Origin: Proteiniphilum sp. UBA5384 | GTDB lineage: Bacteria; Bacteroidota; Bacteroidia; Bacteroidales; Dysgonomonadaceae | Assembly: GCF_002410825.1 (NCBI RefSeq) | Contig: NZ_DHOS01000035.1 | Location: forward strand, 1-16,888 | Direction: 5' to 3' | DNA length: 16,888 bases | Program-made: the position numbers and the translations under genes | Shown here: piece after piece, positions 1 through 7,632 of the stretch | Layout of the letters: every line of letters begins with the position of its first letter | Numbering within the stretch: position 1 is the stretch's first letter | Notes under the pieces: model-generated | The model's input: the letters and a program-made list of their open reading frames with translations, nothing else | The model's database searches: none | Told to the model about the DNA's origin: nothing

Positions 1-220
1 CTTCCTGCTGGCTTGCCGGGGCAAAGAAAAAACTCGCTCCCCGTTCGAAATATCGGCACCATTGAGTCAGGTGTTCTGCCTGGGTGTGGCGGCACAGCGG
101 CTGAACCGTAAAATTGTGTTCGACAGGGAGACCAAACGAGTGACCAACGATGCCTTTGCCGACGCCTTCCTCACGGGTGAGCCTCCGCGGAAAGGCTGGG
201 AAGATTTTTATAAGATTTAA
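1..220 (+). CDS. Gfo/Idh/MocA-family oxidoreductase, C-terminal fragment (cut by window start)
   Basis: Only the last 72 codons are present, read in the frame beginning at base 2 and ending in TAA at 218-220. The fragment contains KTRSPFEISAPLSQVFCLGV, then AQRLNRKIVFDRETK, and ends with a PRKGWEDFYKI tail. From memory this matches the C-terminus of secreted or periplasmic Bacteroidota Gfo/Idh/MocA NAD(P)-dependent sugar oxidoreductases, which often sit beside DUF1080 genes. The Rossmann cofactor domain and the catalytic Lys/His region lie outside the window, so activity cannot be judged. The next gene, a DUF1080 protein, starts only 21 bases downstream, which supports one transcript and a joint role in 3-keto-sugar chemistry. 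Family assignment is fairly sure; substrate is unknown. Confidence 0.82.
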   Translation, partial: FLLACRGKEKTRSPFEISAPLSQVFCLGVAAQRLNRKIVFDRETKRVTNDAFADAFLTGEPPRKGWEDFYKI

Positions 221-241
221 ATCACATCAATACAAATAATT

Positions 242-976
242 ATGATACGAAAAACAATAATAACACTTTTAATAGCAATAGCAACATTGTCATTATGGGC
301 ACAGGAAAAGCCCAACACCCTATCCGAAAGTGAGAAAAATGGAGGGTGGCAGCTGCTCTGGGATGGTAAAACCACCGAAGGGTGGAGAGGCGCCAAACTG
401 GATCATTTCCCGACAAAGGGATGGTCTATTCAGAATGGAATTTTGAAAGTACATAAGAGCGGAGGAGCCGAATCTTCCAATGGTGGCGACATTGTCACAA
501 CCCGGGCTTACAAGAATTTTATTTTGAAAGTAGACTTCAAAATTACCGAGGGTGCCAACAGCGGTATCAAGTATTTTGTGGATACAAATCTGAACAAGGG
601 ACAGGGATCGGCCATTGGATGTGAATTCCAAATACTTGATGACATGAAGCACCCGGATGCAAAACTGGGGGTTAAAGGGAACAGAACGCTGGGATCGCTC
701 TACGACCTTATACCGGCTCCGGAAGAAAAACCGTATCGTAGTGGAGATTTCAATACGGCCGTGGTGATTGTAAATGGAAATCATGTACAACACTGGCTTA
801 ACGGCATTAAGATTATCGAATACCAACGCAATAGCCAAATGTGGCAAGCATTGGTAAATTACAGCAAATACAAAAACTGGCCGAATTTTGGCAATGCCGA
901 GGAAGGATTGATACTCCTGCAGGATCATGGAGATGAAGTGTGGTTCCGGAACATCAAAATAAAAGAACTTGAATGA
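242..976 (+). CDS. Secreted DUF1080 / 3-keto-disaccharide hydrolase family protein
   Basis: This 244-residue protein has a Sec signal peptide (residues 1-20, cut near LWA^QE) and one concanavalin-like beta-sandwich domain filling the rest. Family landmarks are GWQLLWDGKTTEGWRG (35-50), NSGIKYF (106-112), CEFQILDD (127-134), GSLYDLI (151-157), and a closing LQDHGDEVWFRNIKI segment (226-240). Members of this Pfam family (PF06439) have been shown to cleave 3-keto-glucosides, made by a partner dehydrogenase, through an elimination-type route. The oxidoreductase gene directly upstream fits as that partner. No lipobox is visible, so I infer a periplasmic protein. Length is normal for a single-domain member. 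A purely carbohydrate-binding role cannot be excluded. The start at 242 is supported by the signal peptide and the short spacing from the upstream stop. Confidence 0.88.
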   Translation: MIRKTIITLLIAIATLSLWAQEKPNTLSESEKNGGWQLLWDGKTTEGWRGAKLDHFPTKGWSIQNGILKVHKSGGAESSNGGDIVTTRAYKNFILKVDFKITEGANSGIKYFVDTNLNKGQGSAIGCEFQILDDMKHPDAKLGVKGNRTLGSLYDLIPAPEEKPYRSGDFNTAVVIVNGNHVQHWLNGIKIIEYQRNSQMWQALVNYSKYKNWPNFGNAEEGLILLQDHGDEVWFRNIKIKELE

Positions 977-989
977 ATTAAAATAATAT

Positions 990-2096
990 ATGATGTGTAA
1001 AAAAATAATTTTCTTATTGTGTTTTCTCCCTTTCTATTTATTATCGGCTCAAACAAATGAGTTGAAGAAATTTCCGAAGGGCTGTAGTCCAAAACAAGTC
1101 GGTAATCGTTTGGCATATAATTTTGTAAATGCCCGGCATGATCTGTATGCAGGTAGATATATCCACTATGCCGAAGTATGTACCTGGAACGGAGCTCTTG
1201 ATTATGCACTGAAAACAAACGACAGAGAACTTATTAAACAATTACAAAATAGATTCGAACCTTTTTTCACACGCGAAAAAGTATTGTTACCTCCTATGAA
1301 TCACGTAGACTACAATATGTTTGGTAGTCTTGCACTCAAACTCTATCAAATTACCAATGACAAAAGGTATCTGGAGATAGGACTGGCTTATGCCGATAGT
1401 CAATGGGAAGTGCCGGTGAATGCAAAACCGGAAGAAAAGGACTGGGCCGAAAAAGGATATTCCTGGCAGACTCGTATGTGGATTGATGATATGTATATGA
1501 TTACCGTTATACAAAATGAAGCATATAAAGTTACAGGTGACCCAAAGTATATTGACCGGGCTGCAAAGGAAATGGTTCTTTACCTCGATGAGTTACAGCG
1601 TCCCAGCGGCCTTTTCTATCACGCACCCGATGTCCCTTATTACTGGGCTCGAGGAGACGGATGGATGGCGGTTGGTATGGCCGATTTACTACGTGAACTT
1701 CCCAAAAATCACAAGAACTATGTGCGTATTATGGAAGGTTATCAGGTTATGATGAAGAGTTTGAAGAATCATCAAAGACCAGACGGCATGTGGAATCAAC
1801 TGATTGATGAACCGGATTTCTGGCCGGAAACTTCCGGTACAGCCATGTTCACCTACGCCTTTATCATTGGTGTTCAACAGGGATGGTTAAATGCTTCAGA
1901 ATATGGTTCTGCCGCACGTAAGGCATGGTTGGCAATGGTTCTCTTCATTGATGAGCGAAATAATGTGACAGAAGTTTGTGTAGGTACTGGTAAAAAGAAT
2001 GATAAACAATATTATTATGATCGTCCACGTCTAGCCGGTGATTTTCACGGACAAGCACCGTATCTATGGTGTGCTGCAGCCTTATTAAGAAAATGA
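990..2096 (+). CDS. GH105-family unsaturated uronyl hydrolase, copy 1
   Basis: This 368-residue protein has a signal peptide (residues 1-20, LLSA^QT) followed by an alpha/alpha-barrel of the GH88/GH105 class. GH105 enzymes (YteR/YesR type) hydrate the 4,5-double bond of unsaturated galacturonyl or glucuronyl residues left by polysaccharide lyases, so the sugar falls off. Visible landmarks are NHVDYNMFG (D107), SWQTRMWIDDMYM (D166, aligning by eye with the catalytic Asp143 of YteR), LFYHAPDVPYYWARGDGW (208-225), ETSGTAMFTYA (280-290) and GQAPYLW (354-360). It lacks a lipobox and is presumably periplasmic. Two adjacent ATG codons (990 and 993) could both serve as the start. A paralogue follows 49 bases downstream; this copy has Asp (D223) where that copy has Asn. 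Whether the substrate carries rhamnose, mannose or galactose next to the uronate cannot be read from sequence. Confidence 0.9.
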   Translation: MMCKKIIFLLCFLPFYLLSAQTNELKKFPKGCSPKQVGNRLAYNFVNARHDLYAGRYIHYAEVCTWNGALDYALKTNDRELIKQLQNRFEPFFTREKVLLPPMNHVDYNMFGSLALKLYQITNDKRYLEIGLAYADSQWEVPVNAKPEEKDWAEKGYSWQTRMWIDDMYMITVIQNEAYKVTGDPKYIDRAAKEMVLYLDELQRPSGLFYHAPDVPYYWARGDGWMAVGMADLLRELPKNHKNYVRIMEGYQVMMKSLKNHQRPDGMWNQLIDEPDFWPETSGTAMFTYAFIIGVQQGWLNASEYGSAARKAWLAMVLFIDERNNVTEVCVGTGKKNDKQYYYDRPRLAGDFHGQAPYLWCAAALLRK

Positions 2097-2145
2097 ATTA
2101 ATTGTTTTTTATAAAGACCATTTAAATTAAAAAAATTGTAATCGA

Positions 2146-3297
2146 ATGAGCAAAAAAATCTTGAGCGGGTGTACACTTCTCTATTTATTTTTAGTTTCAA
2201 ATCTGTATGCCAGTATCGGTTCAAATATTGAAACTCCTGCAGTGAAAATAGAGAGTCACGACCTTACAGAATTTCCAAAAGGAGCCGATCCAAAAGAGAT
2301 CGGAATAAAACTTACTGAGCGATATATCAGAACTATCGATACGCAGGCTCCCCGCGTAAATTATCCATATGTCTGTACATGGTTGGGAGCGTTCCGGTTT
2401 ACAAAAACTATCGGAGATGATAATTTATTCAATCGATTATTAGAGAGATATAATAATATCTTCTTCAATACGGGTTCGGATAATCTTGTCCCTCCTGCAA
2501 ATCATGTGGACAACAACGTCTTCGGATCCGTTCCTCTGGAAATTTATAAAACAATGAAGGAAGATAAATATCTTAAAATGGGATTGAAATATAGTGATTT
2601 GCAATGGAAGTTACCGAATGATCCCCGAATGTCGGAGATAAAATGGCATGACCAAGGTTATTCCTGGCAGACACGTATATGGATTGACGATATGTATATG
2701 ATTACAACGGTACAATCCCAAGCTTATGTGGTGACGAATGAACGAAAATATATCGAGCGAACCGCCAGGGAAATGATACTGTATCTCGACGAGATACAGC
2801 GTCCCAACGGACTATTCTACCATACACCTGATGTGCCTTTTTTTTGGGGAAGAGGAAATGGTTGGATGGCTGTCGGCATGGCAGATTTATTGAAAGTGTT
2901 ACCTCAAGACAATCCAGGCAGGGAGAGAATTGAAAAGGCTTATAAACTGATGATGAAAACCTTGTTGAATTACCAGGCTGAAGATGGTATGTGGAGACAG
3001 CTCGTAGATGATAAAACCTCTTGGAAAGAGACATCTGCTTCTGCGATGTTTACATATGCTATGATCGTGGGCGTAAAGAACGGTTGGTTGGATGAAGTCA
3101 CTTATGGTACCGCTGCCCGTAAGGCATGGCTTGCCCTTTTGACTTATCTGAACGATGATGACAATTTAAGGAATGTCTGTGAAGGAACCAATGCATACAA
3201 TGATTACCAGTATTATATCAATCGTCGGCAGAATACCGGTGACTTACATGGACAAGCTCCTCTTTTGTGGTGCGCAGACGCGCTTCTTCATAAATGA
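2146..3297 (+). CDS. GH105-family unsaturated uronyl hydrolase, copy 2
   Basis: This 383-residue paralogue of the preceding gene aligns over nearly its full length, with about half of positions identical by eye. It has a longer N-terminal region (signal peptide about 1-22, YAS^IG, then roughly 20 linker residues) before the shared EFPKGADPKEIG start of the barrel. Active-site landmarks are kept: NHVDNNVFG (D122), WIDDMYMITT (D181), LFYHTPDVPFFWGRGNGW (223-240), ETSASAMFTYA (295-305) and GQAPLLW (369-375). The RGNGW motif carries Asn238 in place of Asp223 of copy 1. The gene lies 49 bases after copy 1 and 24 bases before the GH130 gene, so co-transcription is likely. The divergence is too great for a recent duplication and suggests the two enzymes process different unsaturated oligosaccharides. 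Confidence 0.9.
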   Translation: MSKKILSGCTLLYLFLVSNLYASIGSNIETPAVKIESHDLTEFPKGADPKEIGIKLTERYIRTIDTQAPRVNYPYVCTWLGAFRFTKTIGDDNLFNRLLERYNNIFFNTGSDNLVPPANHVDNNVFGSVPLEIYKTMKEDKYLKMGLKYSDLQWKLPNDPRMSEIKWHDQGYSWQTRIWIDDMYMITTVQSQAYVVTNERKYIERTAREMILYLDEIQRPNGLFYHTPDVPFFWGRGNGWMAVGMADLLKVLPQDNPGRERIEKAYKLMMKTLLNYQAEDGMWRQLVDDKTSWKETSASAMFTYAMIVGVKNGWLDEVTYGTAARKAWLALLTYLNDDDNLRNVCEGTNAYNDYQYYINRRQNTGDLHGQAPLLWCADALLHK

Positions 3298-3321
3298 CAA
3301 ATAATTGTTTAGAATATCAAT

Positions 3322-4509
3322 ATGAAGTTTTTTTTGATCCTTTTATATAGCCTGTTTTGTTTTATAAGCATGTCCGCCAATGACCTTCAAGTGAAAGAAG
3401 GTAACGGTGGAGATGGAATGCAAAATATTTTACCGGAGTGGGCCTTGGGTGGGTTTGTACGACCTGCCGGGGCGAATCCGGTAATCCGACCGATCACGAG
3501 TACCAAGTTCTATTGTCCAATGCAAAAGCAAGTAGTTAATTGGGAAGAGAGCGACACCTTTAACCCTGCAGCGGTTGTAAAAGGAGATAATATCTACGTT
3601 ATTTACCGGGCAGAGGATAATTCAGGTACAGGGATAGGCAAACGTACATCTCGTCTTGGATTGGCAGAGAGCCCTGATGGTATCACCATGTGTCGGAGAC
3701 AAGTACCCGTGATGTATCCCGATGAGGATTATATGAAAAAATACGAATGGCCCGGGGGATGTGAAGATCCGCGTGTGGCAGTAACAGAAGATGGGCTCTA
3801 CGTCATGACTTACACTTCATGGAATAGAGAGAAGGCCCGATTATGTGTCGCTACTTCCAGGGATTTGATTACATGGAAGAAGCATGGTCCAGCATTTGAA
3901 GATGCCTATGAGGGCCGTTTTCTGAACATCCATTGTAAGGCCGGATCCATTGTAACGGAGATAAAAAACAACAAACAGGTTATCTCCAAAATAGGAAATG
4001 TCTATTTCATGTATTGGGGCGAACATAGGATCTGGGCGGCTACTTCTGAAAATCTTACCGACTGGAAACCAATTTTGGATGAGAATGGAGAATTAAGAAC
4101 AGTGATTGCGCCCCGTAGAGGATATTTCGATAGTGCCTTAACTGAATGTGGCCCTCCGGCTATCAAGACCAATAAAGGTATTTTATTGCTATACAATGGA
4201 AAAAATCAAAATCATGATGATCGCCGTGATCGTCGATTCACTGCCGGGACATACAGTGCCGGACAGGTTTTAATGGATTTAGACGATCCCTTGAAAGTGA
4301 TTGAAAGGTTAGATGTCCCTTTCTTCCGCCCCATGGAAGACTTTGAGAAAAGCGGGCAATATGTAGATGGAACCGTTTTTATTGAAGGATTGGTTTATTT
4401 CAAGAGAAAATGGTATTTATATTATGGATGTGCCGATTCTCAGGTAAGCGTGGCTATTTACGATCCCGAGAAAGATACACCTGGTGATATCCTCCCACAA
4501 TCTCTATAA
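3322..4509 (+). CDS. GH130-family beta-mannoside hydrolase or phosphorylase
   Basis: This 395-residue protein begins with a signal peptide (residues 1-19, ISMSA^ND) and folds, by family, as a five-bladed beta-propeller. GH130 signatures are visible: FNPAAVV (80-86), YRAED (95-99), SRLGLAESPDGI (110-121), CEDPRV (147-152), CKAGSI (205-210), ECGPPA (275-280), LLYNGKN (289-295), and YYGCADSQVSVA (367-378). The Asp of EDPR (D149) corresponds to the proposed general acid. GH130 enzymes act on beta-mannosides, some by phosphorolysis and some by hydrolysis. A secretion signal favours hydrolysis, because phosphorolysis is usually useful in the cytoplasm, but the phosphate-site residues were not resolved here. 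The neighbouring GH2 and GH105 genes suggest a mannose- and uronate-containing oligosaccharide. GH43/GH32-type propellers are alternatives, but the CEDPR and YYGCADS motifs argue for GH130. Confidence 0.82.
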   Translation: MKFFLILLYSLFCFISMSANDLQVKEGNGGDGMQNILPEWALGGFVRPAGANPVIRPITSTKFYCPMQKQVVNWEESDTFNPAAVVKGDNIYVIYRAEDNSGTGIGKRTSRLGLAESPDGITMCRRQVPVMYPDEDYMKKYEWPGGCEDPRVAVTEDGLYVMTYTSWNREKARLCVATSRDLITWKKHGPAFEDAYEGRFLNIHCKAGSIVTEIKNNKQVISKIGNVYFMYWGEHRIWAATSENLTDWKPILDENGELRTVIAPRRGYFDSALTECGPPAIKTNKGILLLYNGKNQNHDDRRDRRFTAGTYSAGQVLMDLDDPLKVIERLDVPFFRPMEDFEKSGQYVDGTVFIEGLVYFKRKWYLYYGCADSQVSVAIYDPEKDTPGDILPQSL

Positions 4510-4561
4510 TATACATTGCGGAAAAACCTTGGATTACCCCTATAATCAGATAGCAAGAACA

Positions 4562-7282
4562 ATGAAAATAAAAGTATTACTTTTTTTAGTTATAACTCTA
4601 TTCTACACAAGACTATCATACGGACAGGAAGCTAAGACTGAACGGGTGTATAATGCCGTACTTTCCTCTCGCGATGGACATGAAGGCCAATTTGTCTGGA
4701 AGATGAAAAAAGCAGATGAATTAGTGGGAAAAACCGAAGATGTATCTACCTCCAGGATATCTACGAATGACTGGATGTCGGCCATTGTGCCGGGCACCGT
4801 ACTTAATTCATTGGTGTATAACGGAGTTTACCCCGAACCCTATTATGGTTTGAATAATAAACTAGCATCGAATCTTATCCCCGATCTCCAACATGCTGGT
4901 CGTGATTTTTATACGTATTGGTTCAGAACGGAGTTTGAAGCACCATCTGAAAATTTCAAGAACAGGAAAACATGGTTACAGGTCGATGGAATAAATTACC
5001 GCGCAGAGATATGGTTGAATGGGAGTATGGTGGGAAATATGGCAGGAATGTTCTATCAGGAGCATCTTGATATCTCCGATTATCTCGTTTTTGACAAAAC
5101 GAACATACTGGCAGTAAAAGTTTATCCGGTAGATGTGCCGGGTACGGTGAGACCAAAGGGTGGAAAAGCGATTGGCGCATTGAATAATGAATTTCAGAAC
5201 GGAGGTAACGGTGAAATCGGGAAAAATGTAACCCAACTGATGACCGTGGGATGGGATTTTACTTTTCTGGATGGTATCAGGGACCGTAATACCGGGATAT
5301 GGAAAGAGATATCCATATATACCACGGGAGATGTAACCCTTCGTCATCCATTTGTGAAGTCCGACCTGTCTAAGCCCGGCTATAACCTGTCAAGACAAAC
5401 AATCTCCGTAGAGCTAATCAATCCGAACAATAACTGGAGCACTCATGATCTTATCATAGAAGGAGAAATTTTGGGAGAGAATATTGTTTTTGAGAAGCAA
5501 GTACGATTAATCAGGGGACAGCAACAAGAGGTGCTTTTCTCCCCGGATGAATATCCTCAGTTGATCATCAAGAAACCCCGTTTGTGGTGGCCGATAAACA
5601 AAGGTGAACAGGAGTTGTATGATCTTACCTTACGAGTAAAAGATAAATCGGGAAATATACTGGATTCCATTTCCACCCGTTTTGGAATAAGGGAAATAAC
5701 ATCCCATACCGATACACCGGACCGGTCACGTACTTTTTTGGTAAATGGTAAACCCGTCTTCATCAAGGGCACAAACTGGCTTCCGGAGAATATGCTACGG
5801 AACTCAAATGAACGCACCTATGCCGAGTTGCGCTATACGGCACAAGCAGGCATCAATATGATTCGATTCTGGGGTGGGGGAATCACCGAGTCCGATTATT
5901 TTTTTCAGTTGTGCGATGAGTTGGGTATCATGGTGTGGACAGAGTTTTGGATGACCGGAGATACCAAACATCCGGCAGATGGGAACATCTATTATAGCAA
6001 TGTCGCTTCCACAGTGAAGCGTATCCGGAACCACCCCTCTTTGGCCTATTATGTCTCGTCCAACGAATCGACCGAAATGTCCGAAACGGAAGAACTGATC
6101 CGGCGATTGGACGGAACAAGGGGATATCAGATGCAGTCGGAATGTTGCGGAGTACATGACGGGAGTCCATACAAACAGGTGAACATTATGCGGCATTATG
6201 AAAATACAGCCTCTGACAGAGGCAGCCGTATCGATGGCTTTAATCCCGAGTATGGGGCGCCGGCTTTGCCTACAGTGGAGTGTTTACGTGAAATGATGGA
6301 TGAAAAGGATCTTTGGCCAATCAACAGGGAGGTATGGGATTATTCCGATGGGAATGGTTTTCACCTGATGACATCACTCTTTACCGATATGGTGAATGAA
6401 TATGGTCCATCCCACAATATTGAAGAGTTTGCGGAAAAAGGACAGTTTGTGGGGGCGTTCAACTACAAGAGTATCTGGGAAGTATGGAATGAAAACAAAT
6501 TGAATTATGGTGACCGCTATGCTTCTGGATTTTTGTTCTGGTATCACAATTCCCCCATTCGCCAGGTTTGTGCCCGTATGTGGGATTGGTCGCTGGAACC
6601 GACAGCTGCACTGTATGCTGCCCAGAACGCCTGTGAACCCTTGCATCCCCAGTTCAATTATCTTACAAACAGCGTTTCGGTAGTGAATGATTATTACCGT
6701 TCTTTCCACAATTACACGGTAACGGCTGAACTGTATGACCTGAATGCAAAGAAAATCCTCTCCAGAAAAGCAAAAATCAATATTCCAGAAGATGGTGTTT
6801 GTAAGGATATTTTCAAGATCGATTTTCCCTCGGATATATCCCCTGTCCATTTTATCAAATTGAGATTGTTGGATGATAAAAACAGGGAAGTAGGAAGCAA
6901 CTTCTATTGGCGTTCGCATAGTAAATATGAGGGAAAAAATACACTTACAGGACCAACGACTGCCGGTTTTCAGGAACTATCCAAACTGAAGAAAGCCGAC
7001 CTCAAGGTAAATTATACCACAAGAGAAGAGAGTAATTGTTATTTTGTGTTTATAGATATTAATAACATATCTGGTTCTATTGCTTTTTTCACACAACTTC
7101 AATTTCTGAACGGAGACGGTAAACCCGTTCGTCCCTCTTTTTATACTGATAATTTTTTCTCCTTACTTCCCGGAGAGAAAAAAACTATTACAATAGAGAC
7201 GAACAAAAAATGGGTGCCTGAAAAGCGAAGATTAGTTGTGAAAGGGTGGAATATTGATAAAAGAGCTTATTCATTAAAGTAA
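4562..7282 (+). CDS. GH2-family exo-beta-glucosaminidase / endo-beta-mannosidase-like enzyme
   Basis: This is a 906-residue protein when started at 4562. That ATG opens a good signal peptide (MKIKVLLFLVITLFYTRLSYGQ); an in-frame ATG at 4484 would overlap the GH130 gene and bury the signal peptide, so I reject it. Domains, numbered from 4562: an N-terminal jelly-roll (about 60-255, with VPGTVLNSLVYNGVYPEPYY), an Ig-like sandwich (260-385), a TIM barrel (390-700), and a C-terminal Ig-like domain whose AFFTQL and FYTDNFFSLLPGEK stretches (841-872) resemble the exo-beta-D-glucosaminidase Ig domain. The likely acid/base is Glu502 in SSNEST, and the likely nucleophile is Glu563 in FNPEYGAP. This architecture belongs to the GH2 branch with chitosan exo-glucosaminidases and plant mannosylglycoprotein endo-beta-mannosidases, rather than beta-galactosidases. 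The exact sugar is uncertain. It is the last gene before a 350-base gap. Confidence 0.88.
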   Translation: MKIKVLLFLVITLFYTRLSYGQEAKTERVYNAVLSSRDGHEGQFVWKMKKADELVGKTEDVSTSRISTNDWMSAIVPGTVLNSLVYNGVYPEPYYGLNNKLASNLIPDLQHAGRDFYTYWFRTEFEAPSENFKNRKTWLQVDGINYRAEIWLNGSMVGNMAGMFYQEHLDISDYLVFDKTNILAVKVYPVDVPGTVRPKGGKAIGALNNEFQNGGNGEIGKNVTQLMTVGWDFTFLDGIRDRNTGIWKEISIYTTGDVTLRHPFVKSDLSKPGYNLSRQTISVELINPNNNWSTHDLIIEGEILGENIVFEKQVRLIRGQQQEVLFSPDEYPQLIIKKPRLWWPINKGEQELYDLTLRVKDKSGNILDSISTRFGIREITSHTDTPDRSRTFLVNGKPVFIKGTNWLPENMLRNSNERTYAELRYTAQAGINMIRFWGGGITESDYFFQLCDELGIMVWTEFWMTGDTKHPADGNIYYSNVASTVKRIRNHPSLAYYVSSNESTEMSETEELIRRLDGTRGYQMQSECCGVHDGSPYKQVNIMRHYENTASDRGSRIDGFNPEYGAPALPTVECLREMMDEKDLWPINREVWDYSDGNGFHLMTSLFTDMVNEYGPSHNIEEFAEKGQFVGAFNYKSIWEVWNENKLNYGDRYASGFLFWYHNSPIRQVCARMWDWSLEPTAALYAAQNACEPLHPQFNYLTNSVSVVNDYYRSFHNYTVTAELYDLNAKKILSRKAKINIPEDGVCKDIFKIDFPSDISPVHFIKLRLLDDKNREVGSNFYWRSHSKYEGKNTLTGPTTAGFQELSKLKKADLKVNYTTREESNCYFVFIDINNISGSIAFFTQLQFLNGDGKPVRPSFYTDNFFSLLPGEKKTITIETNKKWVPEKRRLVVKGWNIDKRAYSLK

Positions 7283-7320
7283 TTTTTTTTAATCCATATC
7301 AATATTACTTTTTATATCTT
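7276..7320 (+). terminator. Weak candidate terminator after the GH2 gene
   Basis: An 8-bp perfect inverted repeat, AAAGTAAT at 7276-7283 and ATTACTTT at 7304-7311, overlaps the GH2 stop codon and is followed by a T-rich run (7309-7324). The stem has a single G-C pair and a 20-base loop, so it would be weak. The position, at the end of one gene cluster and ahead of the longest gap in the window, is what makes termination plausible. Confidence 0.25.
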
Positions 7321-7632
7321 TTTTGAAAGGGAATCAATATTCGTATACTTCATAAAAACAGATGCTTAGGAGGGAGTGATAAATTATTAATATTTTATGA
7401 GATGAATTTTATACAGAAGCTCGATAGGTTTTTTTTACTTTGGTCGGTAAATCTATAAATAAAACTAAATGATTTTTTTACGCTTGACCTTACCTAGGAA
7501 ATATTCTGGACAATAATTTTTGTTGTGATATAATATAGATTGTATACTATTAAAATGATTTTGTAATCACTTTGTTTTAACTCGATTTTTTTATTAACGA
7601 GGTTAATTTATTATTTTTTAATTATATATTTT
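7283..7632 (+). promoter_or_regulatory. AT-rich intergenic region, probable promoter and leader of the susCD operon
   Basis: This 350-base gap is the only long non-coding stretch in the window and precedes the first gene of the susCD-containing operon, so the main promoter probably lies here. The DNA is strongly AT-rich with several T and A runs. I found no exact Bacteroidetes promoter (-33 TTTG spaced with -7 TAnnTTTG). The nearest -7 matches have one mismatch (TTACTTTG at 7435-7442, AATTTTTG at 7515-7522, TCACTTTG at 7567-7574), and none has a well-placed TTTG upstream. A purine-rich patch, AGGAGGGAG at 7368-7376, stands out from the surrounding AT. The leader length depends on which start is used and could be up to about 190 bases. 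Confidence 0.4.

Noticed and set aside
320..928. A long open frame on the minus strand opposite the DUF1080 gene
   Set aside because: It lies wholly within a well-supported + strand gene, has no recognisable domain, and mirrors its codon pattern. The same applies to the other minus-strand frames, for example 10151-10846 and 12189-12767.
2838..2845. Run of eight T followed by GGGG in GH105 copy 2 as a possible slippage site
   Set aside because: It encodes the conserved PFFWG segment matching PYYWA in copy 1, so the frame is intact and the run is explained by the protein sequence.
7435..7442. TTACTTTG as a -7 promoter element
   Set aside because: It differs from TAnnTTTG at one position, but no TTTG lies at the expected upstream spacing, so a specific promoter call is not supported.
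7402..7458. An 18-codon open frame in the long intergenic leader, preceded by a purine-rich patch
   Set aside because: The patch is about 25 bases from the ATG, too far for a Shine-Dalgarno, and Bacteroidota rarely use one. The peptide is mostly encoded by T-runs and shows no leader-peptide features such as a codon cluster. Chance is the simplest explanation.
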